From contig NC_087082.1 in the NCBI RefSeq assembly GCF_026151205.1, forward strand, positions 20,546,494-20,610,493: DNA of 64,000 nt, given 5' to 3'. Below are positions 55,101 to 64,000 of this stretch, piece by piece. The DNA comes from Bolinopsis microptera. Lineage: Eukaryota; Ctenophora; Tentaculata; Lobata; Bolinopsidae. The translations under genes and the position numbers were made by a program. Numbering within the stretch: position 1 is the stretch's first letter; the number at the start of each line of letters is the position of its first letter. Under the pieces are notes generated by a model. That model was not told the origin of the DNA, did no database searches, and saw only the letters and a list, made by a program, of their open reading frames with translations.

Positions 55101-58100
55101 GTTTCTAATCATCTATTATTTCTAATCATCTATTATTTCTAATCATCTATTATTTCTAATCATCTATTATTTCTAATCATCTATTATTTCTAATCATCTA
55201 TTGTTTCTAATCATCTATTATTTCTAATCATCTATTATTTCTAATCATCTATTATTTCTAATCATCTATTGTTTCTAATCATCTATTATTTCTAATCATC
55301 TATTATTTCTAATCATCTATTATTTCTAATCATCTATTGTTTCTAATCATCTATTATTTCTAATCATCTATTGTTTCTAATCATCTATTATTTCTAATCA
55401 TCTATTATTTCTAATCATCTATTGTTTCTAATCATCTATTATTTCTAATCATCTATTATTTCTAATCATCTATTGTTTCTAATCATCTATTATTTCTAAT
55501 CATCTATTATTTCTAATCATCTATTATTTCTAATCATCTATTATTTCTAATCATCTATTATTTCTAATCATCTATTATTTCTAATCATCTATTATTTCTA
55601 ATCATCTATTATTTCTAATCATCTATTATTTCTAATCATCTATTATTTCTAATCATCTATTATTTCTAATCATCTATTATTTCTAATCATCTATTATTTC
55701 TAATCATCTATTGTTTCTAATCATCTATTATTTCTAATCATCTATTATTTCTAATCATCTATTATTTCTAATCATCTATTATTTCTAATCATCTATTATT
55801 TCTAATCATCTATTATTTCTAATCATCTATTATTTCTAATCATCTATTATTTCTAATCATCTATTATTTCTAATCATCTATTATTTCTAATCATCTATTG
55901 TTTCTAATCATCTATTATTTCTAATCATCTATTATTTCTAATCATCTATTATTTCTAATCATCTATTATTTCTAATCATCTATTATTTCTAATCATCTAT
56001 TATTTCTAATCATCTATTATTTCTAATCATCTATTATTTCTAATCATCTATTGTTTCTAATCATCTATTATTTCTAATCATCTATTATTTCTAATCATCT
56101 ATTATTTCTAATCATCTATTGTTTCTAATCATCTATTATTTCTAATCATCTATTGTTTCTAATCATCTATTATTTCTAATCATCTATTATTTCTAATCAT
56201 CTATTATTTCTAATCATCTATTATTTCTAATCATCTATTATTTCTAATCATCTATTATTTCTAATCATCTATTGTTTCTAATCATCTATTATTTCTAATC
56301 ATCTATTGTTTCTAATCATCTATTATTTCTAATCATCTATTATTTCTAATCATCTATTATTTCTAATCATCTATTATTTCTAATCATCTATTATTTCTAA
56401 TCATCTATTATTTCTAATCATCTATTATTTCTAATCATCTATTGTTTCTAATCATCTATTATTTCTAATCATCTATTATTTCTAATCATCTATTATTTCT
56501 AATCATCTATTATTTCTAATCATCTATTATTTCTAATCATCTATTGTTTCTAATCATCTATTATTTCTAATCATCTATTATTTCTAATCATCTATTATTT
56601 CTAATCATCTATTGTTTCTAATCATCTATTATTTCTAATCATCTATTGTTTCTAATCATCTATTATTTCTAATCATCTATTATTTCTAATCATCTATTAT
56701 TTCTAATCATCTATTATTTCTAATCATCTATTATTTCTAATCATCTATTATTTCTAATCATCTATTATTTCTAATCATCTATTATTTCTAATCATCTATT
56801 GTTTCTAATCATCTATTATTTCTAATCATCTATTATTTCTAATCATCTATTATTTCTAATCATCTATTATTTCTAATCATCTATTATTTCTAATCATCTA
56901 TTGTTTCTAATCATCTATTATTTCTAATCATCTATTATTTCTAATCATCTATTATTTCTAATCATCTATTGTTTCTAATCATCTATTATTTCTAATCATC
57001 TATTATTTCTAATCATCTATTATTTCTAATCATCTATTATTTCTAATCATCTATTATTTCTAATCATCTATTATTTCTAATCATCTATTATTTCTAATCA
57101 TCTATTATTTCTAATCATCTATTATTTCTAATCATCTATTATTTCTAATCATCTATTATTTCTAATCATCTATTATTTCTAATCATCTATTGTTTCTAAT
57201 CATCTATTATTTCTAATCATCTATTGTTTCTAATCATCTATTATTTCTAATCATCTATTGTTTCTAATCATCTATTATTTCTAATCATCTATTATTTCTA
57301 ATCATCTATTATTTCTAATCATCTATTATTTCTAATCATCTATTATTTCTAATCATCTATTGTTTCTAATCATCTATTATTTCTAATCATCTATTATTTC
57401 TAATCATCTATTATTTCTAATCATCTATTATTTCTAATCATCTATTATTTCTAATCATCTATTATTTCTAATCATCTATTATTTCTAATCATCTATTATT
57501 TCTAATCATCTATTATTTCTAATCATCTATTATTTCTAATCATCTATTATTTCTAATCATCTATTATTTCTAATCATCTATTATTTCTAATCATCTATTA
57601 TTTCTAATCATCTATTATTTCTAATCATCTATTATTTCTAATCATCTATTATTTCTAATCATCTATTATTTCTAATCATCTATTATTTCTAATCATCTAT
57701 TGTTTCTAATCATCTATTATTTCTAATCATCTATTATTTCTAATCATCTATTATTTCTAATCATCTATTGTTTCTAATCATCTATTATTTCTAATCATCT
57801 ATTATTTCTAATCATCTATTATTTCTAATCATCTATTATTTCTAATCATCTATTATTTCTAATCATCTATTATTTCTAATCATCTATTATTTCTAATCAT
57901 CTATTATTTCTAATCATCTATTATTTCTAATCATCTATTATTTCTAATCATCTATTGTTTCTAATCATCTATTATTTCTAATCATCTATTATTTCTAATC
58001 ATCTATTATTTCTAATCATCTATTATTTCTAATCATCTATTATTTCTAATCATCTATTATTTCTAATCATCTATTATTTCTAATCATCTATTATTTCTAA

Positions 58101-61100
58101 TCATCTATTGTTTCTAATCATCTATTATTTCTAATCATCTATTATTTCTAATCATCTATTATTTCTAATCATCTATTATTTCTAATCATCTATTATTTCT
58201 AATCATCTATTGTTTCTAATCATCTATTATTTCTAATCATCTATTATTTCTAATCATCTATTATTTCTAATCATCTATTATTTCTAATCATCTATTATTT
58301 CTAATCATCTATTATTTCTAATCATCTATTATTTCTAATCATCTATTATTTCTAATCATCTATTGTTTCTAATCATCTATTATTTCTAATCATCTATTAT
58401 TTCTAATCATCTATTATTTCTAATCATCTATTGTTTCTAATCATCTATTATTTCTAATCATCTATTATTTCTAATCATCTATTATTTCTAATCATCTATT
58501 GTTTCTAATCATCTATTATTTCTAATCATCTATTGTTTCTAATCATCTATTATTTCTAATCATCTATTATTTCTAATCATCTATTATTTCTAATCATCTA
58601 TTGTTTCTAATCATCTATTATTTCTAATCATCTATTATTTCTAATCATCTATTGTTTCTAATCATCTATTATTTCTAATCATCTATTGTTTCTAATCATC
58701 TATTATTTCTAATCATCTATTATTTCTAATCATCTATTATTTCTAATCATCTATTGTTTCTAATCATCTATTATTTCTAATCATCTATTATTTCTAATCA
58801 TCTATTATTTCTAATCATCTATTATTTCTAATCATCTATTATTTCTAATCATCTATTATTTCTAATCATCTATTATTTCTAATCATCTATTATTTCTAAT
58901 CATCTATTATTTCTAATCATCTATTATTTCTAATCATCTATTATTTCTAATCATCTATTATTTCTAATCATCTATTATTTCTAATCATCTATTATTTCTA
59001 ATCATCTATTATTTCTAATCATCTATTATTTCTAATCATCTATTATTTCTAATCATCTATTATTTCTAATCATCTATTATTTCTAATCATCTATTATTTC
59101 TAATCATCTATTATTTCTAATCATCTATTATTTCTAATCATCTATTATTTCTAATCATCTATTATTTCTAATCATCGATTATTCTAATCATCTATTATTT
59201 CTAATCATCTATTATTTCTAATCATCTATTATTTCTAATCATCTATTATTTCTAATCATCTATTATTTCTAATCATCTATTGTTTCTAATCATCTATTAT
59301 TTCTAATCATCTATTGTTTCTAATCATCTATTGTTTCTAATCATCTATTATTTCTAATCATCTATTATTTCTAATCATCTATTATTTCTAATCATCGATT
59401 ATTTCTAATCATCTATTATTTCTAATCATCTATTATTTCTAATCATCTATTATTTCTAATCATCTATTATTTCTAATCATCTATTATTTCTAATCATCTA
59501 TTATTTCTAATCTCTATTATTTCTAATCATCTATTATTTCTAATCATCTATTATTTCTAATCATCTATTATTTCTAATCATCTATTATTTCTAATCATCG
59601 ATTATTTCTAATCATCTATTATTTCTAATCATCTATTATTTCTAATCATCTATTATTTCTAATCATCTATTATTTCTAATCATCTATTATTTCTAATCAT
59701 CTATTGTTTCTAATCATCTATTGTTTCTAATCATCTATTGTTTCTAATCATCTATTATTTCTAATCATCTATTATTTCTAATCATCTATTGTTTCTAATC
59801 ATCTATTATTTCTAATCATCTATTGTTTCTAATCATCTATTATTTCTAATCATCTATTATTTCTAATCATCTATTATTTCTAATCATCTATTATTTCTAA
59901 TCATCTATTATTTCTAATCATCTATTATTTCTAATCATCTATTATTTCTAATCATCTATTATTTCTAATCATCTATTGTTTCTAATCATCTATTATTTCT
60001 AATCATCTATTATTTCTAATCATCTATTATTTCTAATCATCTATTGTTTCTAATCATCTATTATTTCTAATCATCTATTATTTCTAATCATCTATTATTT
60101 CTAATCATCTATTGTTTCTAATCATCTATTGTTTCTAATCATCTATTATTTCTAATCATCTATTATTTCTAATCATCTATTATTTCTAATCATCTATTAT
60201 TTCTAATCATCTATTGTTTCTAATCATCTATTATTTCTAATCATCTATTATTTCTAATCATCTATTATTTCTAATCATCTATTGTTTCTAATCATCTATT
60301 ATTTCTAATCATCTATTATTTCTAATCATCTATTATTTCTAATCATCTATTATTTCTAATCATCTATTATTTCTAATCATCTATTATTTCTAATCATCTA
60401 TTATTTCTAATCATCTATTATTTCTAATCATCTATTATTTCTAATCATCTATTATTTCTAATCATCTATTGTTTCTAATCATCTATTATTTCTAATCATC
60501 TATTATTTCTAATCATCTATTATTTCTAATCATCTATTATTTCTAATCATCTATTATTTCTAATCATCTATTGTTTCTAATCATCTATTATTTCTAATCA
60601 TCTATTATTTCTAATCATCTATTGTTTCTAATCATCTATTATTTCTAATCATCTATTATTTCTAATCATCTATTGTTTCTAATCATCTATTATTTCTAAT
60701 CATCTATTATTTCTAATCATCTATTGTTTCTAATCATCTATTGTTTCTAATCATCTATTATTTCTAATCATCTATTGTTTCTAATCATCTATTATTTCTA
60801 ATCATCTATTATTTCTAATCATCTATTATTTCTAATCATCTATTATTTCTAATCATCTATTATTTCTAATCATCTATTGTTTCTAATCATCTATTATTTC
60901 TAATCATCTATTATTTCTAATCATCTATTATTTCTAATCATCTATTATTTCTAATCATCTATTATTTCTAATCATCTATTATTTCTAATCATCTATTATT
61001 TCTAATCATCTATTATTTCTAATCATCTATTATTTCTAATCATCTATTATTTCTAATCATCTATTATTTCTAATCATCTATTATTTCTAATCATCTATTG

Positions 61101-62761
61101 TTTCTAATCATCTATTATTTCTAATCATCTATTATTTCTAATCATCTATTGTTTCTAATCATCTATTATTTCTAATCATCTATTGTTTCTAATCATCTAT
61201 TATTTCTAATCATCTATTGTTTCTAATCATCTATTATTTCTAATCATCTATTGTTTCTAATCATCTATTGTTTCTAATCATCTATTATTTCTAATCATCT
61301 ATTATTTCTAATCATCTATTGTTTCTAATCATCTATTATTTCTAATCATCTATTATTTCTAATCATCTATTATTTCTAATCATCTATTGTTTCTAATCAT
61401 CTATTATTTCTAATCATCTATTATTTCTAATCATCTATTATTTCTAATCATCTATTATTTCTAATCATCTATTATTTCTAATCATCTATTATTTCTAATC
61501 ATCTATTATTTCTAATCATCTATTATTTCTAATCATCTATTATTTCTAATCATCTATTATTTCTAATCATCTATTATTTCTAATCATCTATTATTTCTAA
61601 TCATCTATTATTTCTAATCATCTATTATTTCTAATCATCGATTATTTCTAATCATCTATTATTTCTAATCATCTATTATTTCTAATCATCTATTATTTCT
61701 AATCATCTATTATTTCTAATCATCTATTATTTCTAATCATCTATTATTTCTAATCATCTATTATTTCTAATCATCTATTATTTCTAATCATCTATTATTT
61801 CTAATCATCGATTATTTCTAATCATCTATTATTTCTAATCATCTATTATTTCTAATCATCTATTATTTCTAATCATCTATTATTTCTAATCATCTATTAT
61901 TTCTAATCATCTATTGTTTCTAATCATCTATTATTTCTAATCATCTATTGTTTCTAATCATCTATTGTTTCTAATCATCTATTATTTCTAATCATCTATT
62001 ATTTCTAATCATCTATTATTTCTAATCATCGATTATTTCTAATCATCTATTATTTCTAATCATCTATTATTTCTAATCATCTATTATTTCTAATCATCTA
62101 TTATTTCTAATCATCTATTATTTCTAATCATCTATTATTTCTAATCATCTATTATTTCTAATCATCTATTATTTCTAATCATCTATTATTTCTAATCATC
62201 GATTATTTCTAATCATCTATTATTTCTAATCATCTATTATTTCTAATCATCTATTATTTCTAATCATCTATTATTTCTAATCATCTATTATTTCTAATCA
62301 TCTATTGTTTCTAATCATCTATTGTTTCTAATCATCTATTGTTTCTAATCATCTATTGTTTCTAATCATCTATTATTTCTAATCATCTATTATTTCTAAT
62401 CATCTATTATTTCTAATCATCTATTGTTTCTAATCATCTATTATTTCTAATCATCTATTGTTTCTAATCATCTATTATTTCTAATCATCTATTATTTCTA
62501 ATCATCTATTATTTCTAATCATCTATTATTTCTAATCATCTATTATTTCTAATCATCGATTATTTCTAATCATCTATTATTTCTAATCATCTATTATTTC
62601 TAATCATCTATTATTTCTAATCATCTATTATTTCTAATCATCTATTATTTCTAATCATCTATTATTTCTAATCATCTATTATTTCTAATCATCTATTATT
62701 TCTAATCATCTATTATTTCTAATCATCTATTATTTCTAATCATCTATTATTTCTAATCATC
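49164..62761 (+). repeat. 17-bp satellite, about 800 units
   Basis: Unit TATTATTTCTAATCATC. The span of 13,598 bp plus two single-base deletions (near 59,181 and 59,513) equals 800 x 17, so units stay in register throughout. Position 5 is A or G; G units are commonest at the left end and thin out to the right. Position 1 is G instead of T only in units at 59,177, 59,397, 59,600, 61,640, 61,810, 62,031, 62,201, 62,558 and at the final junction at 62,762. The plus strand is G-free apart from these variants. It lies between the hexosaminidase promoter region and the next exon. No coding frame. Confidence 0.97.
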
Positions 62762-63229
62762 GATTAGTTGTTTAAGATAATAATATCTGATATCAGAATT
62801 TATGAATTAAAATTAAGATGTCTTTGGAATTAAGGGCCCATACGCTAAATCTGTCCAGCCTAAATGACTTCACAGGAAGTTTGAGAACACTAATATCTGT
62901 AATCGAGCATTTCTTGATTTAAAATCATCTTTCGGAAAAGAAATTTATTTGATTGAGTTATAGCCTCTCCAAATATTTTGTTCCGAAAAATAATTTCAAA
63001 TCAGGATGCTCGATTACAGAAATTTATACAAAAATATTATTGATTGTTATGTTCCTGAAAATTTCCTGAAAATTTTCATATTCTAGAAATACAGCCTATT
63101 TGCCTCGGAATGATTTTATCCAACAGATGGCTGAAAAGTAAGGTTGTATAGATCTTGCTAGTATTTGCACGTAATATGTGAACGACCCCTTACATAATAT
63201 GAGAGTGTAACTACTGATTAAATACCAAC
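62762..63229. other. No recognisable gene
   Basis: AT-rich flank of the satellite, probably intron of the gene that owns the exon at 63,230-63,314. No motif seen. Confidence 0.5.
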
Positions 63230-63314
63230 CTCAAGTTTCTGGATAGATTCCCTGCTCATAGCAGCGCGGTCTTTGAGCTGCTCCAAGATAGTATCCTGTG
63301 TCTCCAACACAAAC
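63230..63314 (-). CDS. Single exon of an unidentified gene (coiled-coil-like)
   Basis: A minus-strand exon of 85 nt with acceptor TTCCCTCTAG|GTTTGTG and donor CTTGAG|GTTGGT. The only stop-free sensible frame gives 28 residues that begin FVLETQDTILEQLKDRAA and continue with polar, helical residues to QKLE. Phase 2 in, phase 0 out. The composition fits a coiled coil. I do not recognise the family. It could be upstream coding sequence of another gene, or, less likely, a chance splice pair. Confidence 0.5.
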
Positions 63315-64000
63315 CTAGAGGGAAAATCACTTTAAATAAATATGATGCTAAATTGTGATCTAACCGAAAAAAAACCTCAGTTAGAATTTAATAACGGTGG
63401 CATGATACAAGATAAGGATAGAGTCGCTGTGCATAAGGTTCATCCAGCAGTCCTGAAAGCTGAAGCCAGCCAAAAAAGTACCAACACGTAGATAAGTTGT
63501 TTCTCTCAACAGCTGGCAGGACGCAGACAAAAGTCCGTAATAGAATGGGCCCAAGTTGTTTGCGCAATAGTAGTCTTAAGGTACTTCTTGAGACTTTGAG
63601 AAAAGAAGGTTAATGATGAAACTTCACACTCGTGGTATCTTCTTGTGCCATGATGAGGCAGCTTTAATTGTACTATTGGACTTTAAAAACAGTCTGCAAG
63701 TACAACCATAACATTTGGGTCATGGCATGGACATGACTTTATTACACAAAATGGGACTTGAAGTTGAGCGCCATTTGCTTTTGGGAATCCCGATTTTCGG
63801 GAAATTCCCGGTTTTCGGGACTCCCGGGATTTTTGTTCGAGATTCCCGAATCCCGGGATTGATTTTTTTGATCGGGATTGACTTCAATACTTATACTGTG
63901 CATACATTCTAATTTCTATGCATTGTTTGACTATTGAGTATAGACGTAGTTGAATGCCGTTAATTTCTGTCTCTCTTAATTTTGAATTGATCTCGTGCCG
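63315..64000. other. Unassigned; CCCGGGATT-rich patch
   Basis: Positions about 63,786-63,870 carry repeated CCCGGGA, TTCCCG and TTTCGGGA words in both orientations, which looks like the subterminal part of a DNA transposon. A minus-strand stretch at about 63,405-63,560 is open over some 60 codons but I could not place splice sites or a family. The plus frame at 63,715-63,912 overlaps the CCCGGG patch and is not credible. Confidence 0.4.

Noticed and set aside
49164-62761. CRISPR-like array
   Set aside because: The 17-bp units are contiguous with no unique spacers, in a eukaryotic context with introns. It is a satellite.

Overview
This window comes from a repeat-rich animal genome, most likely an invertebrate. 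The only clear host gene is a multi-exon GH20 beta-N-acetylhexosaminidase of the insect/invertebrate type, with canonical GT..AG introns. Around it are non-LTR retrotransposons with 5-bp repeat tails, a Penelope-like remnant, a hAT-type MITE, a TTAA-flanked fold-back element and two large satellite arrays. I see no prokaryotic genes, CRISPR arrays or rRNA, and I did not recognise a tRNA. I cannot name the species.

Layout. Positions 1-31,640 hold broken repeats and almost no readable gene. A retrotransposon copy at 6,195-7,812 differs from the intact copy at 38-42.9 kb mainly by single-base insertions and deletions. Positions 14,280-31,640 form a giant inverted repeat (arms about 8.7 kb, centre near 22,975) whose arms differ in the same way. 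This is the error signature of unpolished long-read sequence, and the palindrome could be a read-through hairpin artefact. Inside the arms are a Penelope-like GIY-YIG region, an RNase H-type retroelement tail, a P-loop motif and a 0.75-kb repeat that also occurs at 10.6 kb.

Positions 31,643-36,206 are a 20-bp satellite that is open in all three forward frames (a periodicity effect, not a gene). The hexosaminidase gene then runs on the minus strand from exon 1 (signal peptide, 46,980) to exon 10 (36,244). I rebuilt ten exons with matching phases, 1,333 nt or about 444 codons. The C-terminal exons are not visible, and the gene runs into the satellite and then the suspect palindrome. Intron 9 carries a nested insertion: a 1.4-kb palindromic TTAA-flanked element (632-bp arms), itself interrupted by a 4.9-kb two-ORF non-LTR retrotransposon with a 4-bp target duplication. 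Intron 5 is a minisatellite built from about 15 copies of the exon 6 splice acceptor and first codons.

Upstream of the gene are a 334-bp hAT-type MITE with a perfect 8-bp target duplication and then about 800 copies of a 17-bp satellite (49,164-62,761). The satellite's variants form a two-letter pattern and local higher-order repeats. One exon of a second, unidentified minus-strand gene lies at 63,230-63,314.

The elements do not form a pathway. The story is one of host-gene introns filled by transposons and satellites. I found no convincing new biological system. The strongest unusual signals are the amplified splice acceptor, the nested insertion and the structured 17-bp array; the giant palindrome needs to be tested as an artefact first.
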